This document shows, in pieces, positions 50,850 through 58,863 of a DNA stretch of 64,000 nt. The stretch is from NCBI GenBank assembly GCA_963788215.1, contig CAWBFX010000010.1, positions 744,001 to 808,000 on the forward strand, in the 5' to 3' direction. Source of the DNA: AC-32 sp963788215 (GTDB taxonomy: Bacteria > Actinomycetota > Thermoleophilia > Gaiellales > Gaiellaceae). Position 1 is the first letter of the stretch; each line of letters opens with the position of its first letter. The notes beneath the pieces were generated by a model. That model was not told the origin of the DNA. It made no database searches and was given only the letters and a program-made list of their open reading frames with translations. The position numbers and the translations under genes were made by a program.

Positions 50850-52328
50850 GTGACCCGGCGGCTGCGGAACGGCGTGCTGCTCTCGCTCGCTGTCGCGTCG
50901 GCGAGCGCCGGCGCGCTCTTCGTCCGCGTTCCGCACTCCCACGCGCGCGGGCTCGGCATCCACAAGATCAAGCACGTCGTGATCGTGATGCAGGAAAACC
51001 GCTCGTTCGACTCCTACTTCGGGACGTACCCGGGTGCGGACGGCATCCCCGCGCACGTCTGCGTTCCCGACCCGCTGAAGCACCGCTGCCGGCGGCCGTA
51101 CCACGACCATGCCGACCGGAACTTCGGCGGGCCGCACGAGCGGATCGATGCCGTGCGCGACGTGGCGGACGGTCGCATGAACGGCTTCATCCGCCAGGCG
51201 CGGCGCGGCCTGCGGCGCGGTTGCTGGGCCCATCCGGACCTCCCGATTTGCTCGCTCGGCGCCCTGAAGCCGGACGTGATGGGCTACCACGACTGGCACG
51301 AGATCCCGAACTACTGGGAGTACGCGCGGCACTTCACCCTCCAGGACCACGTGTTCGAGCCGGTGAGCGCGCCGAGCCTGCCCTCGCACCTGTACATGGT
51401 CTCCGAGTGGTCCGCCCGCTGCCGTCGCCAGCTCGGGCCGAGGGGCTGCGTGAACGCGCCGGAGAACCCGCTCGCGCCGCCGCACGAGCGGCAGAACCCC
51501 ACCGGCGAGGCCCCCGACTACGAGTGGACCGACCTCACGTACCTGCTGCACCGGTACCACGTGCCCTGGCGCTACTACGTCTTCGCGGGCTCGCAGCCGG
51601 ATTGCGCGTCGGGCGAGATGCTCTGCCCGCACCACCCGCAGCGGGCACGAACGCCTGGGATCTGGAACCCGCTGCCCTGGTTTGCGACCGTGCGCCACGA
51701 CCACCAGTTGAGCGACATCGCGCCGATCTCGCAGTTCTTCCGCGCGGCGCGGCGGGGGCGGCTGCCGGCCGTGTCGTGGCTCGTCCCCAACAACCACGTC
51801 AGCGAGCATCCGCCTAGCCTCGTCTCCAACGGGCAGGCGTACGTGACTCACGCGATCAACGCGGTCATGCGCAGCCCGGACTGGAAGTCGACCGCGATCT
51901 TCCTCGCCTGGGACGACTGGGGCGGCTTCTACGACCACGTCGTGCCGCCGCGTGTGGACGGCAACGGGTTCGGCCTGCGCGTGCCCTCGCTCGTGATCTC
52001 GCCGTACGCGCGGGCGGGGTTCGTCGACCACCAGACCGCGAGCCTCGACGCCTACGTGAAGTTCATCGAGAACGACTTCCTGCACGGGCGGCGACTGGAT
52101 CCCGCGACCGACGGGCGGCCGGACTCGCGGCCGGACGTGCGCGACGCGATGCCGCAGATCGGCGACATGGTGCGCGCCTTCGACTTCGGGCAGAAGCCTT
52201 TGCCGCCCCTCTTGCTGGATCCGCATCCGGCTAGGCTCAGGTCGTGGCCGCCCCCGTCTCGCGTGACGAAGAGCTCGAGCTCTCGATCGACTCGCTCGCC
52301 TACGGCGGGAACGGCGTCGCGCGACTGA
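50850..52328 (+). CDS. secreted phosphoesterase / phospholipase C-acid phosphatase family
   Basis: A 492-residue protein from GTG 50850. A signal peptide (GVLLSLAVASASAGALFV) is followed by KIKHVVIVMQENRSFDSYFG, the signature of the phosphoesterase family (PF04185) with the metal-binding Glu/Asn. AIFLAWDDWGGFYDHVVPP and RVPSLVISPYARAGFVD complete the pattern. These enzymes hydrolyse phospholipids or phosphate esters outside the cell. The C-terminal 28 residues are read through the promoter and start of the next gene, an 85-base overlap. Confidence 0.82.
   Translation: MTRRLRNGVLLSLAVASASAGALFVRVPHSHARGLGIHKIKHVVIVMQENRSFDSYFGTYPGADGIPAHVCVPDPLKHRCRRPYHDHADRNFGGPHERIDAVRDVADGRMNGFIRQARRGLRRGCWAHPDLPICSLGALKPDVMGYHDWHEIPNYWEYARHFTLQDHVFEPVSAPSLPSHLYMVSEWSARCRRQLGPRGCVNAPENPLAPPHERQNPTGEAPDYEWTDLTYLLHRYHVPWRYYVFAGSQPDCASGEMLCPHHPQRARTPGIWNPLPWFATVRHDHQLSDIAPISQFFRAARRGRLPAVSWLVPNNHVSEHPPSLVSNGQAYVTHAINAVMRSPDWKSTAIFLAWDDWGGFYDHVVPPRVDGNGFGLRVPSLVISPYARAGFVDHQTASLDAYVKFIENDFLHGRRLDPATDGRPDSRPDVRDAMPQIGDMVRAFDFGQKPLPPLLLDPHPARLRSWPPPSRVTKSSSSRSTRSPTAGTASRD
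52232..52237 (+). promoter_or_regulatory. leaderless -10 element of the RNA methyltransferase gene
   Basis: TAGGCT lies six bases before GTG 52244 and inside the 3' end of the phosphoesterase gene. Confidence 0.55.
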
Positions 52329-53608
52329 ACGGGTTCGTCGTCTTCGTCCGGCGCGGGCTGCCGGGCGACCGGGTTCGCGCACGGGTGACGAAGGTGAAGC
52401 GGAACCACGCGGAGGCGCTGGCGGTCGAGGTGCTCTCGCCGGGGCCGCAGCGCGTGGACGCACCCTGCGCGCACTATCCGGCCTGCGGCGGCTGCCGGTT
52501 CCAGGATCTCGCCTACGACGCGCAGGTCGCTTCGAAGGCGGCGCAGGTCGAGGACGCGCTGCGGCGGCTCGGCGGGGTGGAGGAGCCGCCGCTGGAGCCG
52601 ATCGTCCCGGCCGTCGAGCAGTTCCACTACCGCAACAAGCTCGAGTACTCGTTCACGGCGACTCCGTCGGGGCCGGCGCTCGGCTTCCACAAGGCCGGTC
52701 GGTGGGACGAGGTGCTCGACATCCGGAAGTGCTGGCTGACGACCGATCTCGGCAACGCCGTGCGCGACGCCGTTCGCGACTGGGCGCGGGCGGAGAAGCT
52801 CGAGCCGTACGACCAGGCGGAGCACACGGGTTATCTGCGGCACCTGGTGCTGCGCGAGGGCAGGAACACAGGCCAGCTGCTCGTCCAGCTCGTGACCGCG
52901 GCCGGCGAGCGCTTCGACCGCGACGAGCTCGTCGAGGTGCTGCGGCGGTTCCCGGAGGTGCGCTCGATCCACTGGTCGGTGAACGAGACGCCGGCCGAGG
53001 TCACGAACCTGCCGACGACGCTGCTCTGGGGCGAGGACGCGATCGAGGAGGAGCTCTGCGGCCTGCGCTTCCGCGTCCGCCCGAACGCGTTCCTGCAGAC
53101 GAACACGGCGATGGCGGAGCGCCTGTACGAGCTCGCGGGCGAGTACGCCGGCCTGACCGGGAGCGAGAGCGTCTACGACCTCTACTGCGGGATCGGGACG
53201 ATCGGGCTGACGATGGCGCGCGACGCGCTGACGGTCTGGGGCGTCGAGGTCTCGGAGGAGTCAGTCGCGTGCGCTCTCGAGAACGCAGACCTGAACGAGA
53301 TCGCGAACGCCGCGTTCTTCGCTGGAGAGGTGGGCGCTTCGCTCGAGGAGCTGGCCGCGCGCGCAGGCCCGCCTGACGTGGCAGTGGTCGATCCGCCGAG
53401 GGCCGGCCTCTCGGGGAAGGCGTTACGGCGCCTGGGGCGGCTCGAGGCTTCGCGGATCGTCTACGTCTCCTGCAACCCGACGACGCTGGCCGCGAACGTG
53501 AAGGAGCTCCAGCGCGACTGGGGCTACCGCCTCGAGCGCGCGCGGCCGGTCGACATGTTCCCGCACACGCCGCACGTCGAGACCGTCGCGCTGCTCACTC
53601 GCGGCTGA
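52244..53608 (+). CDS. RNA m5U methyltransferase (TrmA/RlmD family)
   Basis: A 454-residue enzyme from GTG 52244. Residues about 1-60 are a TRAM RNA-binding domain; the cluster C-x5-CGGC (APCAHYPACGGCRFQ) followed by a late Cys is the 4Fe-4S type of the RlmD/RumA group. SAM binding is in VYDLYCGIGTIGL, and the catalytic Cys is in IVYVSCNPTTLAANV with VDPPRAG. It methylates uridine C5 in rRNA or tRNA. Its stop overlaps the MarR gene by 14 bases, convergently. Confidence 0.87.
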   Translation: MAAPVSRDEELELSIDSLAYGGNGVARLNGFVVFVRRGLPGDRVRARVTKVKRNHAEALAVEVLSPGPQRVDAPCAHYPACGGCRFQDLAYDAQVASKAAQVEDALRRLGGVEEPPLEPIVPAVEQFHYRNKLEYSFTATPSGPALGFHKAGRWDEVLDIRKCWLTTDLGNAVRDAVRDWARAEKLEPYDQAEHTGYLRHLVLREGRNTGQLLVQLVTAAGERFDRDELVEVLRRFPEVRSIHWSVNETPAEVTNLPTTLLWGEDAIEEELCGLRFRVRPNAFLQTNTAMAERLYELAGEYAGLTGSESVYDLYCGIGTIGLTMARDALTVWGVEVSEESVACALENADLNEIANAAFFAGEVGASLEELAARAGPPDVAVVDPPRAGLSGKALRRLGRLEASRIVYVSCNPTTLAANVKELQRDWGYRLERARPVDMFPHTPHVETVALLTRG

Positions 53609-54035
53609 GCTCGGTCTCGATCGCGTCCCGCAGCTCCCCGAGACCGGCGCGAAGGTCGGCAACGCCTCCGTCGAGCCGCGCCTCGACCGCTTCGGCCAGG
53701 GCGCGGAAGCGAGGCCGTGCAGCTCGCAGCAGCTTCTGGCCGTCGGCGGTCAGGCTGAGCAGATACGAGCGGCGATCGTCGGGGTTCGGGTTGCGCTCGG
53801 CATGGCCGCGGCGCTCGAGGCGGCCGACGCGGTAGAGCACCGTCGAGAGCGGCATCGCCGTTCGGGCTGCGAGAGCCGTGGGCGTGAGCGGGCCCTCGGC
53901 CCCGACCAGGACGTAGAAGGGGTAGTCCTCCGGAGGCAGCGGCAGGCCCTCGAGCGCCGTTGCGATCAGGCGCTCCCGGAACTGGTTCGTCCGGAATACA
54001 TCGAGGAGGATCGTGTCCGGGCCGACGTCGGCCAC
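53595..54035 (-). CDS. MarR-family transcriptional regulator
   Basis: A 146-residue regulator from GTG 54035. The winged helix has TALAARTAMPLSTVLYRVGR as the recognition part and HAERNPNPDDRRSYLLSLT as wing, the typical MarR DDRRS block. Flanking helices make the dimer. It is divergent from a beta-propeller gene across a strong inverted repeat (54041-54069), so it probably represses both. Confidence 0.83.
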   Translation of the reverse strand: MADVGPDTILLDVFRTNQFRERLIATALEGLPLPPEDYPFYVLVGAEGPLTPTALAARTAMPLSTVLYRVGRLERRGHAERNPNPDDRRSYLLSLTADGQKLLRAARPRFRALAEAVEARLDGGVADLRAGLGELRDAIETELSRE

Positions 54036-54040
54036 TACCG

Positions 54041-54069
54041 CAACCTTGTGGTAATGTAGTTCAAGGTTG
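54041..54069. promoter_or_regulatory. inverted-repeat operator between MarR and the beta-propeller gene
   Basis: CAACCTTG at 54041-54048 and CAAGGTTG at 54062-54069 are exact reverse complements around 13 bases. TTGTGGTAA also occurs twice in direct orientation (starting 54047 and 54068). A plus-strand -10 (TAATGT, 54052-54057) lies inside. This spacing suits a MarR dimer controlling both divergent genes. Confidence 0.6.
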
Positions 54070-54974
54070 TGGTAAGTCTACGCGAAGTGGCCGTCGGCCT
54101 GACGGTGGGTCTCGCCGCCTGCGGCGGTGCTCCTGCGGCAGCCCCTCCCCAGAAGCTGCACGTCGGGCTGTCGGCCTCTTTCGCGCGCGCCGGCGGTGGA
54201 GCCCTCTGGGTGACTGACCGCACCGGCGGCCGCCTCGTCAAGGTGGATCCGGCTGCCGGTCGCGTGAAGGCGAAGATCGCGGTGGCCGACGAGCCGTTCG
54301 GCATCGCCTACGGCGCGGGAAGCGTCTGGGTCGGCGCCCGCTACGGGGCAAGCGTGAGCCGGCTGAATGCGCGCACGAACCGGCGCCAGGCCCGGATCCG
54401 CGTCGGCGTCAACCCGTATGCGCTCGCGTACGGATCCGGGCTCGTGTGGGTGACGAACGAGGCCTCGGGCACCGTCAGCCGGATCAGCGCGCGGCGCAAC
54501 CGCGTGACGAAGACGATTCGGGTGGGCGGCCAGCCGAACGGAATCGCGCTCGCGTTCGGCAAGGTCTGGGTCGCCGACTACGGCCGTGGCCGGCTGGTCC
54601 GCATCGACCCGCGCCGCAGGCGCGTCGAGAAGGCGGTCGCCGTCCCGAAGGCCGACTGGATCACGGCGCATGCCGGCTCGCTCTGGGTCTCGAGCGAGAC
54701 GGGCAAGGTCTACCGGATCGACCCGGGGACGATGGCGACGCAAGCCGTGATCGACGTCGGCGAGAATCCGCTCGCCGGAACGTGGATCGGCGACGAGCTC
54801 TGGGTCCCGAACATCGACTCCGGCACCGTCTCCGTCGTCAGCCCGGCCGGCAACTCCGTCGTTCGCACGATCGCCGTCGGCTCCAGCCCGATCGCCGTCG
54901 CAAGCGCGGCCGGCTCCGTCTGGGTCACGTCCGAGAACGACGGAGATCTCTGGCGGCTCGACCCGGCGCCGTAG
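54069..54974 (+). CDS. YncE/Vgb-like beta-propeller lipoprotein
   Basis: About 301 residues from GTG 54069; GTG 54087 is also possible. The lipobox is VGLAAC. Six or seven repeats follow, each with a Trp-Val blade strand (SVWVGARYG, LVWVTNEASG, KVWVADYGRG, SLWVSSETG, ELWVPNIDSG, SVWVTSENDG), the pattern of virginiamycin B lyase-like or YVTN propellers. Catalytic lyase residues could not be confirmed. It is likely an exported ligand-binding or enzyme propeller regulated by MarR. Confidence 0.78.
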   Translation: MVSLREVAVGLTVGLAACGGAPAAAPPQKLHVGLSASFARAGGGALWVTDRTGGRLVKVDPAAGRVKAKIAVADEPFGIAYGAGSVWVGARYGASVSRLNARTNRRQARIRVGVNPYALAYGSGLVWVTNEASGTVSRISARRNRVTKTIRVGGQPNGIALAFGKVWVADYGRGRLVRIDPRRRRVEKAVAVPKADWITAHAGSLWVSSETGKVYRIDPGTMATQAVIDVGENPLAGTWIGDELWVPNIDSGTVSVVSPAGNSVVRTIAVGSSPIAVASAAGSVWVTSENDGDLWRLDPAP

Positions 54975-55725
54975 CTAGGGGACACGGCCGGGGCCTGGCC
55001 CCGGACGTGGCTCGGCGGGGCGCGGCTCGCGCACGAGGCGCCACAGGAGGTCGGCGTTCGGCAGCAGGAACCCGAGCGCGAGGAGCGGCAGCGCGGGGAG
55101 GCCGCCGACGTCCGTCCACGTCGCGAGCGCCATCGTCGTGCCGATCGACGCGGTCAGGCAGACCCACGTCCAGGCCACGCGCAGGCGGAAGCGCGCGGCC
55201 GTGGCCAGGAAGAGCGCGAAGAACATCAGGTCGGGCAGCCCGAGCTTGGCCGCGCCGTTCTCGCCGGGCACGGGAAACGCGAACGCGAGCAGCGTGAAGA
55301 CCTCCTCGTGCTTCGTGACGATGCGATGCGTCGGCCCGCGCCAGACGGAGTACGCGTCGACCCACGGGATGATCAGCGCGACGAGAACGACCCAGCTCAC
55401 CTCTTCGAAGTAGTGGAGGAAGAGCCAGCCGACCGCGCTCATCGCCGCGAGCTTGCAGAAGTTTGCCGGCGTCCGCGCCCCGGCGGCCTGCAGCACGACC
55501 GCGAGCGCGACGAACGCGCCCGCCGCGACCAGCAGCTGGCAGCGGAGGAGACCGCCAGAACGGCAGCGCGAGCCAGACGAGGCCGAACACGGCCGGGATC
55601 AGCACGAACGCCAGGAACGCGATGTCCCACCACAGCGACGCGTTCCAGAGGTCCTGGTGCACCGCGTAGTACACGCTCAGCGCCGCCAGGAGGGCGACGA
55701 AGCCGACGACGCGACGCGAGCTCAG
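54975..55725 (-). pseudogene. frameshifted multi-pass membrane protein
   Basis: The frame begins at a CTG (55725) in a CTGA overlap with the upstream gene and reads SSRRVVGFVALLAALSVYYA, then IAFLAFVLIPAVFGLVWLAL. Near 55545 the hydrophobic coding pattern moves to another frame (QLLVAAGAFVALAVVLQAAG) and continues through MSAVGWLFLHYFEEVSWVVL to a RPGPGPGRVP end. One extra base in the CTCCTCCGCTGCC stretch would explain it. Whether this is real decay or a read error is open. No family was recognised; the intact part has about five membrane helices. Confidence 0.5.
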
Positions 55726-56306
55726 TAAGGCGGAAGCTCGGCCCACCACGCACCGAGGGTCTTGAAGGCGTTCCAGAAGCGCGTCTTGGCCGGCTGCTCG
55801 TCGAGCGAGGCGTCGATGTCCGGCACGTAGAGCGCCTGGATCGTCGGCGTCAGCTCCTGCAGCTCGCCGGCCTTCGCCTCGACCGGCGCCGAGAGCGGGA
55901 ACTCGAGCGCGTTCAGGAACTCGAGGGCGTCCTCGCCCATGACCACGACGATCTTCGGCTGGACGATGTGCAGCTCGCGCACGAGCCACTGCTTCGCGTC
56001 CTCCGGGTCCTCGTCGACGAACTTGAGGCAGTTCGTCCCGTAGACCGCCATCGGGTCGACGTGCAGGCGCTGGAGCGACTTCAGGATCGCCTGGCCCGCG
56101 CGTCCGAAGAACGCGACGCCTTCCTGCAGCTCCGAGTACTGGGGGCCGTACTTGAGCAGCATCACGTCGGCGAGCGGATGGCCCGAGCCGAGGACGGGCA
56201 CGCGTCCCTCGCCCGCGGCGCGTGCGATCTCGTCACCGAGCTCGTTGGTCTCGGCGATCGCTTTCTGCAGGTATTTCTCGAAGATCTCGTCGCTCACGGC
56301 TGGCAT
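55722..56306 (-). CDS. uracil-DNA glycosylase family protein
   Basis: A 194-residue protein from ATG 56306; GTG 56297 is an alternative. The superfamily pattern is visible: VAFFGRAGQAILKSLQRL, VYGTNCLKF and KIVVVMGEDALEFL. Family-4 enzymes usually have four Fe-S cysteines, but only the Cys of TNCLKF is present here, so it belongs to a divergent branch. It may remove uracil or another damaged base from DNA. Its stop overlaps the membrane-protein gene. Confidence 0.72.
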   Translation of the reverse strand: MPAVSDEIFEKYLQKAIAETNELGDEIARAAGEGRVPVLGSGHPLADVMLLKYGPQYSELQEGVAFFGRAGQAILKSLQRLHVDPMAVYGTNCLKFVDEDPEDAKQWLVRELHIVQPKIVVVMGEDALEFLNALEFPLSAPVEAKAGELQELTPTIQALYVPDIDASLDEQPAKTRFWNAFKTLGAWWAELPPY

Positions 56307-56329
56307 ACGGGCAACGGGACCTTTCTCGG

Positions 56330-58078
56330 CTACCGAACTCTTTCCTTGGCCTGCGCCGCCCACTTGAGCGACTGCAGGTACAGGAGCGAGCGCGGCCGCC
56401 GCTGGATCTGCGCCAGCCGGAGCCCGGCGAGGAACTGCTCGGGCCCGTCGAACGCGGGCATGCGCACCCGCCCCGTTCCGATCCCCTGGACGACGTGCGC
56501 GTCGGAGCCTGCGCCCATCGCGAGCCCGTACTTGCGCGCGAATCGCAGGGCCTCGTCGTTGTAGGCCTCGAAGAGCAGGCGCGCGTTGTAGACCTCCAGG
56601 ATGTCGATCTGCGCGAGGTTGCGGTGCAGCGTCGCCGCGTCGGGAATCGCGTGCAGGCGGTCGAAGGGGTGGGGGACGTAGACGATCCCGCCCTGTGCCT
56701 TGATCGCCGCGACGGTCTGGTCGAAGGTCTGGCCGCGCGGGATCTCCTCGCGCAGGAAAAGGCCGATCACCTCGCCCTGCTCCTTCGTCTTGACCTCTTC
56801 GCCCGGGATCACGATCAGGTCGCGGTGCCTCGCCAGCTCGACCGCCTCGAGTGCTCCGCCGAAGACGTTGTGGTCGGTGACGGCGATCGCGCGGAGGCCC
56901 TGCTCCTCGGCGGTGTCGAGCAGCTCCTCGACCGGGATCTGGCAGTCGTGAGACCACGACGTGTGGAGGTGGAGGTCGGCGGCGATCCACTCGTGCTCGG
57001 CGGGGATCGTGGGCGCCGCCGCGCGCGGCTTTCGCTTCGCGGCCAGTCCCTCGTAGACCTCGTTCACGTCGGCGGCGAGCGCGGCGAAGCTCTGGCGTTC
57101 CGCGTCCTCGCGGGCCTGCGCCGCCGAGCGCTCGCGGAAGGCCTCGTCCTCGGCGAGCCGAGCGATCGCGGCCGCTGCGAGCTCGGGCTGGTCGCGCAGC
57201 CCGGGCGGCGCGACGATCGCGGCGCCGGCGGCCGCGGCCTCCAGGGAAACCCGGTCGAGTCCTTCCAGTGCCGGCACGAAGACTGCCGCTTCGTTCAGCA
57301 GGGGCGCACGCGAAGCGGAGTCGCGCAGGGTGCGCACGTATGCGCGGTCCCGGAGGGCGCGCGAGACGGTCGGCCGGCCGGCGAGCGGCTTCGTCCGCAG
57401 GAGGACGAGCTCCCAGCCGGGCAGCTCCTTCAAGGCCCGCGCGACGGAGCGGGCGAGCGGGCGCTCGGTGGGCCGCCACTCGTAGACGACGAGCTTCCGC
57501 TTCGCCGCCGGCCGGAAGCGGTCGACGTCGACGCCGGGGCTGACGACCCGGTAGTCGCCGGGAAGGCGCACGGCGGCTTCCTCGGCCGTCTCCTCGGAGG
57601 TGGCGAGCAGCGCGTCGATTCGCCCGAGGAGCCTTTCCCGTTGCGCGCGGCCGGGCGGGTAGCCCAGCCGCTCCGGCGAGAGGAACGTCGCGACGGCCAG
57701 AGCCTGAGCGTCCCGCAGCGCCAGGTACGAGAGGCTCGGCAGGCCAGGCTCGAAGCCGTGCACGACGTCGTACTCGCCGCGGGCGAGCGCCAGCGAGAGG
57801 TTCGCGCGCACGCCGACCGGGACGCCGATCCGGCTGCGCCGCGAGACCGGGACCGCCGGCCCCAGCGCGATCACCTCGGCACCGGCGCCGTTGGAAGGGG
57901 CACCGTCGAGCAGCGCGCGGCGCCCGGCGATCAGGTCGGCCGCCCGCGTCGAGGGCGCGAGCACCGTCACGGAGTGGCCGAGCTCCCGCAGGCCGGCCGC
58001 GAGACCGGCCACGTGCTCGTTCACGTCGTGGGGCCGCGACCAGGCGAAGGGCGTGACCAGGCAGACGCGCAGGCCCAT
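56330..58078 (-). CDS. glycosyltransferase (GT4-like) fused to a PHP-domain phosphoesterase
   Basis: A 582-residue protein from ATG 58078. Residues about 1-345 are a GT4-like glycosyltransferase: VCLVTPFAWSRPHDVNEHVA at the start, EYDVVHGFEPGLPSL, VVSPGVDVDRFRP, and FVPALEGLDRVSLEAAAAGA. Residues about 365-570 are a PHP metal domain with ADLHLHTSWSHD, VTDHNVFGGA, VPHPFDR and GSDAHVV. Each domain is common alone; the fusion is not. The leaderless -10 (TAGACT, minus strand 58087-58092) is eight bases upstream. Position near inositol-lipid genes suggests a PimA-like acceptor, which is inference. Confidence 0.78.
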   Translation of the reverse strand: MGLRVCLVTPFAWSRPHDVNEHVAGLAAGLRELGHSVTVLAPSTRAADLIAGRRALLDGAPSNGAGAEVIALGPAVPVSRRSRIGVPVGVRANLSLALARGEYDVVHGFEPGLPSLSYLALRDAQALAVATFLSPERLGYPPGRAQRERLLGRIDALLATSEETAEEAAVRLPGDYRVVSPGVDVDRFRPAAKRKLVVYEWRPTERPLARSVARALKELPGWELVLLRTKPLAGRPTVSRALRDRAYVRTLRDSASRAPLLNEAAVFVPALEGLDRVSLEAAAAGAAIVAPPGLRDQPELAAAAIARLAEDEAFRERSAAQAREDAERQSFAALAADVNEVYEGLAAKRKPRAAAPTIPAEHEWIAADLHLHTSWSHDCQIPVEELLDTAEEQGLRAIAVTDHNVFGGALEAVELARHRDLIVIPGEEVKTKEQGEVIGLFLREEIPRGQTFDQTVAAIKAQGGIVYVPHPFDRLHAIPDAATLHRNLAQIDILEVYNARLLFEAYNDEALRFARKYGLAMGAGSDAHVVQGIGTGRVRMPAFDGPEQFLAGLRLAQIQRRPRSLLYLQSLKWAAQAKERVR

Positions 58079-58086
58079 CGGACCCG

Positions 58087-58092
58087 AGTCTA
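58087..58092 (-). promoter_or_regulatory. leaderless -10 element of the GT4-PHP gene
   Basis: TAGACT on the minus strand lies eight bases before ATG 58078. No ribosome site precedes the ATG. The glycosyltransferase gene can thus be transcribed apart from the methyltransferase gene upstream. Confidence 0.5.
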
Positions 58093-58099
58093 GCCTCGC

Positions 58100-58858
58100 T
58101 CAGCGCAGAACCAGGAGGTCGAGCCAGTTGCCTCTGGGCTCCTGGGTCCCTGCGTCCTCGGCCTGTCGTACGGCACTGCGGAGGCGTTCTTTCCCGCGGA
58201 GGAACTCGTCCTCGGTGAGGCTCCGCATCGTCGTGTCGGCCTGACGGAAGGTGTCCACCTGGCCGAAGAAGTCCGCGAGGCTGGCCGGATACGTCTCGCG
58301 AACCTGCTCGAGAGCCTCCCGGCGGAATCCCGCGGCGGCGAACGCCTCGCACGTATCCGCGACGGAAGGGTAGGTCTCGACCACCCGGGCGGTCTCGGGG
58401 AACCAGCGGAGGAGCTCGACCCTTTCGCACCTGCCCGGAAAGCCCTGGCGGATGAGGACCGGGGCCCCGGGGCGGAGAACGCGGCGGATCTCGCGCGCGG
58501 CGGCTTCCAGGTCGGGGACGTGGTGAATGACGAGGGCGAGCCAGGCCGCGTCTGCCGAGTCATCCGGCAGGGGAAGCGCGCCCGCGTCGCCCTCGAGCAC
58601 CTCGATACCCGGCGTCGGCGGGATCTGGTCCCGCATCGAGGCCGACGGCTCGACCGCGAGGACGGTCAGGTCGAACCAGTCGCGGAAGGCAACCGAGAAC
58701 GCGCCGGTGCCGGCGCCGATGTCGACCAGAGTCATCCCCGGCGACGGGCGCAGGTGGCGCCGCACCGCCTCGCGCCATTCGAGGAGCCCGTCGCGGGGGA
58801 CTTCGCGGACCGCCTTGAAGGCTTCGGCGGTCCGCTCGTCGTAGCTGATCCGGGCCAC
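58100..58858 (-). CDS. class I SAM-dependent methyltransferase
   Basis: A 252-residue protein from GTG 58858. Motif I is LVDIGAGTGAFSVAF (about residues 48-62), the acidic motif II is VLAVEPSASM, and LVIHHVPDLEAAAREIRRVL with LRPGAPVLIRQG is the typical post-motif of UbiE-like enzymes. It has no membrane segment. The substrate is unknown; position behind inositol-phosphate synthase is the only hint. Confidence 0.8.
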   Translation of the reverse strand: MARISYDERTAEAFKAVREVPRDGLLEWREAVRRHLRPSPGMTLVDIGAGTGAFSVAFRDWFDLTVLAVEPSASMRDQIPPTPGIEVLEGDAGALPLPDDSADAAWLALVIHHVPDLEAAAREIRRVLRPGAPVLIRQGFPGRCERVELLRWFPETARVVETYPSVADTCEAFAAAGFRREALEQVRETYPASLADFFGQVDTFRQADTTMRSLTEDEFLRGKERLRSAVRQAEDAGTQEPRGNWLDLLVLR

Positions 58859-58863
58859 GGGCC

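Noticed and set aside
55722..58430. 902-codon minus-strand frame covering the glycosylase
   Set aside because: Only its last 195 codons are the uracil-DNA glycosylase-like gene. The rest is an out-of-frame shadow of the GT4-PHP gene.
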